DNA from: Subdoligranulum sp. CAG:314 | GTDB lineage: Bacteria; Bacillota; Clostridia; Christensenellales; CAG-314 | Reading direction: 5' to 3' | Length of the DNA: 53,536 nt | Assembly (NCBI GenBank): GCA_000437915.1 | Contig: FR901000.1 | Span: 294,125 to 347,660, forward strand | Shown: one piece after another, positions 41,007 through 48,651 of the stretch | How positions within the stretch are numbered: position 1 is the stretch's first letter | How the letters are laid out: each line of letters starts with the position of its first letter | Position numbers and translations under genes: made by a program | The notes under the pieces: generated by a model | Told to the model about the DNA's origin: nothing | The model's input: the letters and a program-made list of their open reading frames with translations, nothing else | Databases searched by the model: none

Positions 41007-42953
41007 TTGAATCAGAACAACAGAAAATCGAGCTGGTGGATGATATTGATAATTTTGCTTGTGCTTGTGCTCGCAGTGGTTTTCATTCTGCAATTCGTGG
41101 GCAACAGCAAGCAGTCCACCTACGCGCAGTTCAAGGAGGATCTTGACGCCGGCAATATTCAGGCGGTTTATTTCAACACGGGCTACTCGGTAAACGTGGT
41201 AAAAAGAAACACCGAAGCAGCTTCCCGCAACAATGCGGCAAAGTATTACGACTATTTCTTCTATATCGGACCGAATATGCACCCCGTTATTTATGAATTG
41301 ATAACGGAGAGCAACGACAGTCTGCCTGCGGGCGCGTCGGCGGTTCAAATCGGCTTCAACAATCCCGTGCAGGCGAGTTTTTGGGACTATCTGCCCACGC
41401 TGTTCTCCATTATACTGATTGTGGTTATGTTCATATTTATGATAAACATTTTCCGCAGTCAGAACAGTCAGGGCATGAGCTTCGGCAAGAACACTGCGCG
41501 TGTGCAGCAGAGCGTAAAAACCCGTTTTTCCGATGTTGCGGGCGCCGAGGAGGAAAAGGAAGAGCTGGTAGAAATCATCGATTTTTTGAAAAACCCGCGC
41601 AAATATACCGAGCTCGGGGCGAGAATTCCCGCCGGCGTTCTGCTTGTGGGACCTCCGGGAACGGGCAAAACCTTGTTTGCCAAAGCGGTTGCGGGAGAAG
41701 CGGGTGTGCCGTTTTTCTCCATATCGGGCAGTGATTTTGTGGAAATGTTCGTCGGCGTCGGCGCAAGCAGAGTGCGCTCTTTGTTTGAACAGGCAAAGAA
41801 AAATATGCCGTGTATCGTGTTTATAGACGAAATAGATGCGGTCGGCAGACACCGCGGAGCGGGACTCGGCGGCGGAAACGACGAGAGAGAACAGACGCTG
41901 AATCAGTTGCTTGTCGAAATGGACGGTTTTGAAACAAACAGCGGTATTATCGTCATGGCGGCGACCAACCGTCCCGACGTGCTGGATCCCGCACTTATGC
42001 GTCCGGGACGTTTTGACAGGCAGATTTTCGTCAATCGCCCCGACGTGAGAGGAAGAGAGGCCATTTTAAAAGTTCACGCGCGCAACAAGCCTATTGACGC
42101 GACGGTGGATTTCAAGACCATAGCGAGAATAACCTCCGGCTTTACCGGAGCGGACCTGGAAAACTGTCTCAACGAAGCGGCAATACTCGCGGCGCGCGAC
42201 AACAGACGCCAAATAACTATGGCGGACGTGAACGAGGGTATTACCAAAATGGAAATGGGACCTGCCAAAAAATCTCGTCTGGTAACGGAGCATGACAAGC
42301 GCATCACCGCTTATCACGAAGCGGGACATGCGATACTTGCTTGCAGCCTGAAAAATTGCGAACCGGTGCACGAGGTCACGATTATTCCGCGCGGAATGGC
42401 GGCAGGCTTTACCATGACGCGTCCCGAAAACGACAACGAGCACGTTTCAAAGGCGTATCTATTAGACAACATAACCATGACTCTGGGCGGCAGAATCGCC
42501 GAGGAGTTGGTGATAGAGGACTATTGCACGGGCGCGAGCGGAGACATAAAGGCGCTGACGGAGCGCTGCCGCAAAATGGTCACCGAGTGGGGTATGAGCG
42601 AAAAGGTCGGTTTGCTTTATTACGGTGGGGAGCAAGAGGTTTTCGTCGGCAGAGATTATCACAGCACGCAGGGATATTCCGAGGAAACCGCCGCGCTTAT
42701 CGACGAGGAGGTAAGGCGCATAGTGGACGAGTGCCACGAGCGCGGTACGGAAATTTTGAAGGGCAAGCTCGACATTTTGCACAACATGGCAAAGGTTTTG
42801 ATAACCAAGGAAACAATCCACACCGACGAGGTCAATATGCTTATGCAGGGCAAGAGCGCTGCGGAGGTAATCGATTTTATCGACGTGAAGTATTCCACGG
42901 AGGACAAAAAGCCTGCCGTGACGGGTACGGATGACGGCAGATTGCCTCATTGA
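41007..42953 (+). CDS. ftsH: ATP-dependent zinc metalloprotease FtsH
   Basis: 648-residue membrane AAA+ protease that degrades misfolded membrane and regulatory proteins. Order: helix (12-30), about 100-residue extracytoplasmic domain, helix (about 131-150), AAA core with Walker A GPPGTGKT (about 214), Walker B CIVFIDEIDAVG, second region of homology RPGRFDRQIF, then HEAGH zinc site (about 437). The start codon is TTG, with AAAGGAG 7 bases upstream and no competing ATG. Independent transcription unit with its own promoter and terminator. Confidence 0.97.
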   Translation: MNQNNRKSSWWMILIILLVLVLAVVFILQFVGNSKQSTYAQFKEDLDAGNIQAVYFNTGYSVNVVKRNTEAASRNNAAKYYDYFFYIGPNMHPVIYELITESNDSLPAGASAVQIGFNNPVQASFWDYLPTLFSIILIVVMFIFMINIFRSQNSQGMSFGKNTARVQQSVKTRFSDVAGAEEEKEELVEIIDFLKNPRKYTELGARIPAGVLLVGPPGTGKTLFAKAVAGEAGVPFFSISGSDFVEMFVGVGASRVRSLFEQAKKNMPCIVFIDEIDAVGRHRGAGLGGGNDEREQTLNQLLVEMDGFETNSGIIVMAATNRPDVLDPALMRPGRFDRQIFVNRPDVRGREAILKVHARNKPIDATVDFKTIARITSGFTGADLENCLNEAAILAARDNRRQITMADVNEGITKMEMGPAKKSRLVTEHDKRITAYHEAGHAILACSLKNCEPVHEVTIIPRGMAAGFTMTRPENDNEHVSKAYLLDNITMTLGGRIAEELVIEDYCTGASGDIKALTERCRKMVTEWGMSEKVGLLYYGGEQEVFVGRDYHSTQGYSEETAALIDEEVRRIVDECHERGTEILKGKLDILHNMAKVLITKETIHTDEVNMLMQGKSAAEVIDFIDVKYSTEDKKPAVTGTDDGRLPH

Positions 42954-42969
42954 AATAAATTAAAACAAG

Positions 42970-42995
42970 AGCGGCGAGTTTTCGCCGCTTTTTTT
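42970..42995 (+). terminator. Terminator after ftsH
   Basis: AGCGGCGA paired with TCGCCGCT, loop GTTT, then T run. Confidence 0.85.
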
Positions 42996-43020
42996 GTCAA
43001 AAAGGCGGGAGTTTTTGCGC

Positions 43021-43049
43021 TTGACAAGATTGCGCGCAAGGTTTATAAT
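43021..43049 (+). promoter_or_regulatory. Perfect consensus promoter of mscL
   Basis: TTGACA (43021-43026), 17-base spacer, TATAAT (43044-43049). Confidence 0.9.
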
Positions 43050-43078
43050 TTTATCAAAATTCCAAAGAGGTAAATGAA

Positions 43079-43687
43079 ATGGCAGAGAAAAAAGGCGGGC
43101 TTAAAGGCTTTTTCGGGGAATTCAAGCAGTTTATCACGCGCGGCAACGTAATGGATATGGCGGTCGGCGTCATTGTCGGCGGAGCGTTTACGGCAATCAT
43201 AACCGCGCTCAGCGACCACATACTCAAACCCGTTATAAATTGGCTGCTTGCCCTCATTTTCGGGAAAAATTCGCTTACGGAAATTTATACGTTTTTGAAG
43301 CCGGCTTATGTTGACGGACAAATTGACCTTGCAAACTCAATCTATATCGATTGGGGCGCGTTTATCAACGCGATTATCAATTTCCTTATCATTGCCTTTG
43401 TGCTTTTCTGTATCGTTAAGGGCTTGAACAGTTTGGCAAATGCGCGCGCCAATCTTGTCGGCGGAGTTGCGACGGACGAGAGAAAAGCAGTCGCCGCTTA
43501 TCGCCGTCAAGGCATGACGAAAGCGCAGGCAAAAGCGAAATATGCCGAGGACGTCGCCAAGGCGGAAGCGGAAAAAGCAGAGCAGGAGCGTCTCGAAAAG
43601 GAGGCGGAGGAAGCAAAAGCAACCGCGAATACCCGTTTGCTGGAAGAAATACGCGACACACTCAAAGCGCTGTCGGAAAAAGGCTGA
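43079..43687 (+). CDS. mscL: Large-conductance mechanosensitive channel MscL with long C-terminal helix
   Basis: 202 residues. The N-terminal FKQFITRGNVMDMAVGVIVGGAFTAII is the signature of the pore-lining first helix; the second helix is FINAIINFLIIAFVLFCIV. It opens under membrane tension to release solutes. The C-terminal part (about 120-202) is much longer than the usual 135-150-residue protein and is Ala/Glu/Lys-rich, predicted as an extended coiled coil in the cytoplasm. AGAGG precedes the ATG. Confidence 0.95.
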   Translation: MAEKKGGLKGFFGEFKQFITRGNVMDMAVGVIVGGAFTAIITALSDHILKPVINWLLALIFGKNSLTEIYTFLKPAYVDGQIDLANSIYIDWGAFINAIINFLIIAFVLFCIVKGLNSLANARANLVGGVATDERKAVAAYRRQGMTKAQAKAKYAEDVAKAEAEKAEQERLEKEAEEAKATANTRLLEEIRDTLKALSEKG

Positions 43688-43700
43688 ATTTTAAAAATTT

Positions 43701-43731
43701 AAAAGCCGCCTAAAAAAGGCGGCTTTTATTG
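43701..43731 (+). terminator. Terminator after mscL
   Basis: AAAAGCCGCCT paired with AGGCGGCTTTT, loop AAAAA. Confidence 0.85.
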
Positions 43732-43781
43732 TGCCCGAAAAACAAAAAGCATTTTTGTTGCGGCAAAGGTCAAGAAAACAT

Positions 43782-43810
43782 TTGACTTTTGCACGCCGTA
43801 GACCTATAAT
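43782..43810 (+). promoter_or_regulatory. Strong promoter without a downstream protein gene
   Basis: TTGACT (43782-43787), 17-base spacer, TATAAT (43805-43810). It points into the repeat region between mscL and the convergent radical SAM gene. Confidence 0.8.
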
Positions 43811-43835
43811 ATATAGGCAAAATTTCATATGCGCC

Positions 43836-43928
43836 AGCCCGTTCCTTGCGAGCTCCTTAAGGCGCGCCAAACGAAAACACGACACCGCTGACGCCTGCTC
43901 GTGTTTTCTTATTTTATGCGCCTTTGCG
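43836..43928 (+). repeat. Direct repeat copy 1 (93 bp)
   Basis: Begins AGCCCGTTCCTTGCGAGC and ends ATGCGCCTTTGCG; identical by eye to copy 2. It contains three adjoining palindromes, GAGCTC, CTTAAG and GGCGCGCC, and the 10-bp stem described for the RNA. Confidence 0.95.
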
Positions 43929-43941
43929 GAGAGAGAAATAT

Positions 43942-44040
43942 ATGACGCTCAACCTTGTGCTAGGCAAGAATACGGTTGAAGAAGGAACTGGTTTCGCTGT
44001 TCCGTCACGGGCAAAAGCCCGTTCCTTGCGAGCTCCTTAA
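43942..44040 (+). CDS. Possible 32-aa small ORF between the repeats
   Basis: ATG at 43942 with GGAGAG 8 bases upstream, 32 codons (MTLNLVLGKNTVEEG through ARSLRAP) and TAA inside repeat copy 2. A second tiny frame, 20 codons from 43829, starts before copy 1. No homology recognised. It may be chance, or a leader peptide of the structured RNA. Confidence 0.25.
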   Translation: MTLNLVLGKNTVEEGTGFAVPSRAKARSLRAP

Positions 44041-44108
44041 GGCGCGCCAAACGAAAACACGACACCGCTGACGCCTGCTCGTGTTTTCTTATTTTATGCG
44101 CCTTTGCG
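44016..44108 (+). repeat. Direct repeat copy 2 (93 bp)
   Basis: Exact second copy at a 180-base offset; it ends 9 bases before the radical SAM stop codon. Here the start of the repeat also forms the hairpin CGGGC-AAAA-GCCCG with its upstream flank. Confidence 0.95.
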
Positions 44109-44116
44109 AAGGCGGC

Positions 44117-44989
44117 TCACTTTTTCGAATTCTTTTTGATTTCGCTGTGGTAAAAGTAGTTGACTATGACGGGCGGTGCGTCAAACGGGCGTTTCGGCGT
44201 GTCGTCGTTGGTTAAATATTCCATTCCTTTGCTTTGCGCATAATCGCGCATTGCTTGGTCAAGCCATTCCCAATAATCGCGCCGATTGAAGCTGTAAATA
44301 TCGCGGTACAGCGGCAAAAGCTTGGGATATTTTTGAGAAATATACTTCATGATTTGCGGCTTGAAGGTGCCGCGCAGGTTGAGGTTTTCCAACCAAATTA
44401 AGTTGCAGCAGTCCTTTGCACGTTCGATAATTGCTTTCACGTCGGTGATTTCGGGGAATATGGGCGAGATAAAACAGGTGGTGCGCACTCCTGCGTCATG
44501 AAAGGCTTTCAGAGCCGCAAGCCTTTTTTCGACGGGCGCCGCCTTGTCCATATCCGCGCGTAACCGCTCGTCCAAAGTGTTGATCGACCACGACACGCGG
44601 GCGTCGGGGAACGTCCTTATCAAATCGAGGTCGCGCAACACAAGGTCTGATTTTGTAGCAATGGAAAGCCTTACGCCGCTGCCTTTAAGCTGCTCGAGGA
44701 CGGCGCGGGTGCGGCCGAATTTTTCTTCGCAGGGCTGATAGGGGTCGGTCACCGAGCCGATAAAAATTTCTTTTCCCGCATATTTTTCGGGGCGGGCAAT
44801 CGGTTTCCAAAATTTTACGTCGACAAACTCACCCCACTGCTCTTCGTGCCCCGTAAACCGCTTCATAAAGCAGGCGTAGCAATACTTGCAGGCGTGTTCG
44901 CACCCCACATAGGGGTTGAGCGAATAGTCGCATACGGGGAGATTGGATTTTGTTACGACCTCTTTTACGTCGATTTCTCGTATAATCAT
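44117..44989 (-). CDS. SPL/Rv2578c-type radical SAM protein
   Basis: 290 residues resembling the spore-photoproduct-lyase-like radical SAM group (COG1533). The 4Fe-4S ligands are CEHACKYC (Cys30, 34, 37), followed by GSVTDPYQPCEE and the SWSINTLDE and SPIFPEITD strands typical of the group. True SPL repairs UV damage in spore DNA; this protein lacks clear evidence of that and is more likely of unknown function. ATG 44989 lies 6 bases past the nitroreductase stop; a TTG at 45010 with GGAGA upstream is an alternative start. Last gene of the marR operon. Confidence 0.8.
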   Translation of the reverse strand: MIIREIDVKEVVTKSNLPVCDYSLNPYVGCEHACKYCYACFMKRFTGHEEQWGEFVDVKFWKPIARPEKYAGKEIFIGSVTDPYQPCEEKFGRTRAVLEQLKGSGVRLSIATKSDLVLRDLDLIRTFPDARVSWSINTLDERLRADMDKAAPVEKRLAALKAFHDAGVRTTCFISPIFPEITDVKAIIERAKDCCNLIWLENLNLRGTFKPQIMKYISQKYPKLLPLYRDIYSFNRRDYWEWLDQAMRDYAQSKGMEYLTNDDTPKRPFDAPPVIVNYFYHSEIKKNSKK

Positions 44990-44994
44990 CGGCG

Positions 44995-45585
44995 TTACCA
45001 CTTGTTCCAACGGACTTTATTCTCCACCGTCGCTTTAACCTGCGAGGGGACGAGCGCGTCCTTTGCCGCATAGCCGAGTATGACCATGGCGGGCAGGCAG
45101 TAGCCGTCGGGAACATTCAAAAAGTTATTGATTTGTTCGGGCTCTTTTTTGACGGGGATATGCACGACGGAGCCGAATCCTTCGGCGGTCGCCGCGAGCA
45201 GCATATTTTCAATCAAAGCCCATGTCGCGCCGTAGTCCATCAGTCCGTAGGCGTTTTCAAACCCGTATTTCTGTTTGAAATAAGGCAAGATTACGCACGC
45301 GCTTTCTTCAATCATGCTGCGTTGGCGCGGATAGGCGATTTTAAACATTTCCTGCTGCGGCGTTTTAAGCTCGTCGATGCGGCAGTAATAGGGCTTTACG
45401 AGCTTCGCCACGTCCGAAATGACGTTTTTGTCCGTAAGCGCAACAAGCTCCCATCTTCTCTGATGATTTGAAGAGGGCGCTTTCAGTCCCGCGTCCAAAA
45501 TGCGCTCCAAAGCTTCGCGAGGTATGGGCTTGTCCTCGAACTGACGGATACTTCTTCTCCTGTTTACTGTTTCATAAAACTCCAT
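44995..45585 (-). CDS. Nitroreductase family FMN-dependent oxidoreductase
   Basis: 196 residues. N-terminal NRRRSIRQFEDKPIP with the FMN-contacting RRSIR motif, ILDAGLKAPSSNHQRRWELV, and the closing LGYAAKD strand identify the family. These flavoproteins reduce nitroaromatics, quinones or similar compounds with NAD(P)H; the specific substrate is unknown. GGAGG lies 7 bases before the ATG. Control by the upstream MarR suggests an inducible detoxification role. Confidence 0.9.
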   Translation of the reverse strand: MEFYETVNRRRSIRQFEDKPIPREALERILDAGLKAPSSNHQRRWELVALTDKNVISDVAKLVKPYYCRIDELKTPQQEMFKIAYPRQRSMIEESACVILPYFKQKYGFENAYGLMDYGATWALIENMLLAATAEGFGSVVHIPVKKEPEQINNFLNVPDGYCLPAMVILGYAAKDALVPSQVKATVENKVRWNKW

Positions 45586-45602
45586 TTTTTTCCTCCGTTA
45601 TT

Positions 45603-46061
45603 TTAATTTTTTCTTATCGCTTCCGAAAAACATATCTCCATGTTTTCGGTAAATTCCGTTGCAAGCCTGACAAGCTCGGCGGCGTTTGGCTCTCCCATTT
45701 GTTCCATGGCAAGATTTTCGGCGTGTGCGGCGTAGGGGATTATGTCCTGCGCATAGGCTTTTCCCTTGTCGGTGAATATGATTCGCTTGTTGCGCCTGTC
45801 CTCCTTGACCTCTTGCAGACAAATATATCCTTTTTTAAGAAATCTGCCCGTTATTGCGGCAATGGTCTGCTTGTTGGCGGAAAGCCGCCTGCAAATGTCC
45901 GTTTGCGTACAGCCGTCGGGGGAAAACCACAGTATATCGAGCACAAATAGTTCGTTGACGGTCAGACCGTGATGAGCGGCGCATTTGGCGTAAGCTGCGT
46001 ACTGTCTGTCGCGAAGCATGCAAAAAGCGTTCACAAGGTCGTTTATTCGTTGGTTTTTCAT
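45603..46061 (-). CDS. MarR family transcriptional regulator
   Basis: 152 residues with a central winged helix: LTVNELFVLDILWF, TQTDICRRLSANKQTIAAITGRFLKKGYI (recognition helix) and the wing VKEDRRNKRIIFTDKGKAY. First gene of the operon with nitroreductase and radical SAM genes (17 and 5 bases apart). A 24-bp perfect palindrome overlapping its -10 region is the probable operator, so it should repress itself and the operon until a small ligand binds. GGAGA precedes the ATG. Confidence 0.93.
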   Translation of the reverse strand: MKNQRINDLVNAFCMLRDRQYAAYAKCAAHHGLTVNELFVLDILWFSPDGCTQTDICRRLSANKQTIAAITGRFLKKGYICLQEVKEDRRNKRIIFTDKGKAYAQDIIPYAAHAENLAMEQMGEPNAAELVRLATEFTENMEICFSEAIRKN

Positions 46062-46074
46062 AGAACCAATCTCC

Positions 46075-46098
46075 AATTAGTATGATATCATACTAATT
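46075..46098. promoter_or_regulatory. 24-bp palindromic operator of the marR operon
   Basis: Perfect palindrome with core TTAGTATGATATCATACTAA. It starts 13 bases upstream of the marR ATG and touches the -10 box. Confidence 0.8.
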
Positions 46099-46124
46099 AT
46101 AACAGTGAAATAATTTATTTTCAA
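46096..46124 (-). promoter_or_regulatory. Promoter of the marR operon
   Basis: TTGAAA (46124-46119), 17-base spacer, TATAAT (46101-46096). The operator begins inside the -10 box and covers the start site. Confidence 0.85.
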
Positions 46125-46183
46125 CTGTTTTTTGGTAAATAACAAAAAAATTCGGACTAAACGAAGCGCGGCGGCGCAGAAAA

Positions 46184-46218
46184 AACAAAACCGCACACGG
46201 TTCAGCGTGTGGTTTTCG
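46184..46218 (-). terminator. Terminator upstream of marR
   Basis: CACACG/CGTGTG stem with A-rich and T-rich flanks; on the minus strand it is followed by TTTTGTTTTTT. It would end the transcript of the membrane protein gene at 46,316-46,981. Confidence 0.55.
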
Positions 46219-46315
46219 AGGTTTAATATAAAGAAACTTCCGCATTGAAACAAATAATTATTAATGCAAAACTGGATTAAAGGTCGTTCAAACAACCGTT
46301 TCGCGGGGGCGCGTA

Positions 46316-46981
46316 TTATTTTTTGCAACTTTTTACCGCATTGACAACGGATAAAATAATGAGAAACCCCCAAACCGCAAGCGAGCTGAATGCGCACAAA
46401 AAAAGCATATCGCCCTCTATGCCTCCGCCAAAGGTCATAACCAAAGCATATTGCAGGGAGAGGACGGACACCAGAGCGTCTACGAGGTTGACGTTGCGCA
46501 GCATTTTTACGCTGAGATTTCCGTTCTTTTTGGCCTTTGAAAAATTTATTGCCGACATTATGATTTTGTAAGTGGTATACGCGGCAATGGTTATCGCGTG
46601 CACGGAGGAAAAATTAACTTCCTTTTTTTGAAGCGCCATCAGAGTTATCGGAGCAATCAAAGAAATGTCGGTTGAAAAAAGCAAGGCGCTTTGGACGCGG
46701 AACAGCCTTTTCCTCGCTTTTTCCTTCTGCGGTTCGTCGTAACCCTTTTTCACGTATTTGATTTCCGCAGACAAAATGAAAAAACGTATGCAGAACAGCG
46801 ACAGGTAATACGCCGCGATACCCGTATTCCAGGCGGAAGAATAAGCCAGTCCGAGGAAAAGGTTGTATGCGGCGTATGCCGCGCCCGTTATTAGAGAAAC
46901 GGCGGAAAAAAAGAACGTGCGGAAGGCATAATCGTTTTTAAACCGCTCAATGTACTTTTTTTCCGCGTTTTTCTCCGTCAT
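46316..46981 (-). CDS. Polytopic membrane protein, unknown function
   Basis: 221 residues, not recognised. About six hydrophobic segments, starting FFFSAVSLITGAAYAAYNLFLGL and ending AVWGFLIILSVVNAV; a basic loop (KKGYDEPQKEKARKRLFR) separates helices 2 and 3 and is probably cytoplasmic. AAAGGA precedes the ATG. It follows the two-helix protein gene by 13 bases, so the two form one unit that diverges from a tetR gene; the regulator may control both. Confidence 0.65.
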   Translation of the reverse strand: MTEKNAEKKYIERFKNDYAFRTFFFSAVSLITGAAYAAYNLFLGLAYSSAWNTGIAAYYLSLFCIRFFILSAEIKYVKKGYDEPQKEKARKRLFRVQSALLFSTDISLIAPITLMALQKKEVNFSSVHAITIAAYTTYKIIMSAINFSKAKKNGNLSVKMLRNVNLVDALVSVLSLQYALVMTFGGGIEGDMLFLCAFSSLAVWGFLIILSVVNAVKSCKK

Positions 46982-46994
46982 ACGATTTTTCCTT

Positions 46995-47531
46995 TCAGAT
47001 TAAGTCGGCTTTAAGCAGGTCGTTGCCTTTTTCGAGAATATTGGCAAGCTTTTCTTCGTTGTCGTCGATGATCGGCAGCAGTTCTCCGGTTTTCTTTTCG
47101 ACCATTTTTTTGTAAATAAAATAATTTACGCAGCACAGCGCAATGCCTGCGATGCCAAGCGCGATTCCGCCGACAAACGCGGCGAAATTGTTTTGATTTA
47201 GCATAATCAGGCTCATTCCGCCGCCCAGCAAGAGCGCAGCGATGCAGCCGAAAATGTAAGAGAATACGCTTGCTCCCAAGGTTTTTGCGCGCTGCAAGTT
47301 GTTTATCGTGCCGAAAATTTCCTCCGCCTGTCTTTCAAGACGCGAAAGCTCCTGCTTGTGTTTTTGTTTCCTGTCGCGTTTTAAAGAAAGAGTCGTGTTG
47401 TCGACGGCTGTATGGGCCGCGGAGGTCACTTCCCAACCGAAGGCCTCGTACATATCCGTCGCCTTTGTCATGTCCTTGCTTTTGACTGTTTTTGTCCTGT
47501 ATTCGTAGGACACAAAATCTTTTTCCTGCAT
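46995..47531 (-). CDS. Two-helix membrane protein next to tetR, unknown function
   Basis: 178 residues, not recognised. A soluble N-terminal part with a coiled coil (KQKHKQELSRLERQAEEIF) is followed by a pair of membrane helices (about 88-108 and 117-140) and a Glu/Lys-rich tail, so both termini are likely cytoplasmic. ATG 47531 is chosen because AAGGAGA lies 6 bases upstream; the longer frame back to 47648 crosses the promoter. Confidence 0.65.
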   Translation of the reverse strand: MQEKDFVSYEYRTKTVKSKDMTKATDMYEAFGWEVTSAAHTAVDNTTLSLKRDRKQKHKQELSRLERQAEEIFGTINNLQRAKTLGASVFSYIFGCIAALLLGGGMSLIMLNQNNFAAFVGGIALGIAGIALCCVNYFIYKKMVEKKTGELLPIIDDNEEKLANILEKGNDLLKADLI

Positions 47532-47595
47532 ATTATTCTCCTTTTGCGGTGTCGTCAGACGCGCGTTTCTGTTGACTTTTCCGCAAGACATCTGT

Positions 47596-47624
47596 ATCAT
47601 ATTAGAAAAAAACCGACAAATCAA
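47596..47624 (-). promoter_or_regulatory. Promoter of the two-gene membrane unit
   Basis: TTGATT (47624-47619), 17-base spacer, TATGAT (47601-47596). Confidence 0.6.
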
Positions 47625-47698
47625 CCGTTTGCGGGGCGGAAAATACACAATCGGTCAATCTGTCGCCGCAAATGAGACGAAAAAGGAGAATCTGTATC

Positions 47699-48214
47699 GT
47701 GCAATTTGACGCGGAAGTTTATTCGAAGCACTACATCGTGCAGGCGCTGTTTAAACTGATGGGCGCATACGAATACGACAAGATAAGCGTAACGGACATT
47801 GCAAACAAGGCGGGAGTGGGGCGCGCAACCTTTTACCGCTATTTCAAACGAAAAGAAGACGTAATCGTATTTTATTTCGAGCACAACACAAGAGAGTTCG
47901 TGTTTGCTCAGCGGTTTGAGCCAAGATGCAGGGAGGACTATGTTTCAATAGCCAAAAACGTTTTCAAGCTTTTTAAGCAAAGCAAGGAGCCTTTGAAGCT
48001 GTTGAAAAAAGCCCGTTTGGAGCATTTGTATCTGGATTATCTCAACAAGGGCTTTGTCGGAATGTTTGACAACGAGCATCCCGAGCTTGATCGTTACACT
48101 CCGTATATCTATGCGGGTATGCTGTTCAACGTGTCCATGGCGTGGCTTGAAAACGACTGCGCGGAGGACGCCGACAGTCTTGCCGAAAGCATGGTGGGCG
48201 CAATATTCGACTGA
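47699..48214 (+). CDS. TetR family transcriptional regulator
   Basis: 171 residues. HTH at the N-terminus: ISVTDIANKAGVGRATFYRYFKRKEDVIVFYF, the classic TetR pattern. The rest is a helical ligand/dimer domain of the short C-terminal type. A GTG at 47699 with AAGGAGA 9 bases upstream is preferred over a TTG/ATG further back. Divergent from the two membrane protein genes; the shared 167-base gap is the likely control region. Confidence 0.88.
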   Translation: MQFDAEVYSKHYIVQALFKLMGAYEYDKISVTDIANKAGVGRATFYRYFKRKEDVIVFYFEHNTREFVFAQRFEPRCREDYVSIAKNVFKLFKQSKEPLKLLKKARLEHLYLDYLNKGFVGMFDNEHPELDRYTPYIYAGMLFNVSMAWLENDCAEDADSLAESMVGAIFD

Positions 48215-48220
48215 AATTTT

Positions 48221-48246
48221 GCAGAGCAGTAGCTCTGCGTTTTGTT
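48221..48246 (+). terminator. Terminator after tetR
   Basis: GCAGAGC paired with GCTCTGC, loop AGTA, then TTTTGTTT. The following 48,247-48,530 is AT-rich with no feature recognised. Confidence 0.75.
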
Positions 48247-48535
48247 TGCAACGGCAAAATTTCAACAAATCCTTAGCGGCGTTAGGACGTGTTTCGCGGC
48301 TGCGGACGGTCGCTTTTTTATTTTTAAAGGTCGGCTTATCGGCATTGATTATTTTTAAAATAATACTAGCCATTTGATTTTTTAACTGGCGCTCATACCC
48401 ATAAAACACCGATTAAACATCATATACTCATATTCATAAAAGAAAAAATAGAAAATCCGACATGTTTTTCGCAAGAATAATGATTTTTGTCCAAAATTTC
48501 AATCAAAAAGAAAATTACTTTTTTATTTATTTTGC

Positions 48536-48564
48536 TTGCAAATCCAAAAGCCTTTTGATATATT
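48536..48564 (+). promoter_or_regulatory. Promoter of the 1,335-residue lipoprotein gene
   Basis: TTGCAA (48536-48541), 17-base spacer, TATATT (48559-48564) with an extended TGA before it. Confidence 0.6.
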
Positions 48565-48651
48565 TAAACACGTTAACCTTTTTTATGTGTTCTAAAAGTG
48601 GAATATCGTTGAATCGGATTGACAAAAACAAGGAGAAAAAAGGAGAGAATT

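Larger units (their letters stand above)
43817..44108 (+). ncRNA. Candidate non-coding RNA with a duplicated hairpin unit
   Basis: About 290 bases after a strong promoter and before the 3' end of the convergent radical SAM gene. A 93-base segment occurs twice, 180 bases apart. Each copy ends in a stem GAAAACACGA/TCGTGTTTTC followed by TTATTTTA, which looks like a terminator. The spacer folds into further stems: CAACC/GGTTG, GGAAC/GTTCC and CGGGC-AAAA-GCCCG. No match to 6S, SRP, tmRNA or RNase P RNA landmarks was recognised. Transcript ends could be near 43,914 or near 44,094. Confidence 0.45.

Noticed and set aside
43836..44108. CRISPR array
   Set aside because: Only two copies, each 93 bp, with one 87-bp spacer and no cas genes nearby.
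43836..44108. Vector or cloning-site contamination suggested by adjoining SacI, AflII and AscI sites
   Set aside because: The string is present in both copies of a natural-looking repeat flanked by native genes, with no vector sequence around it.
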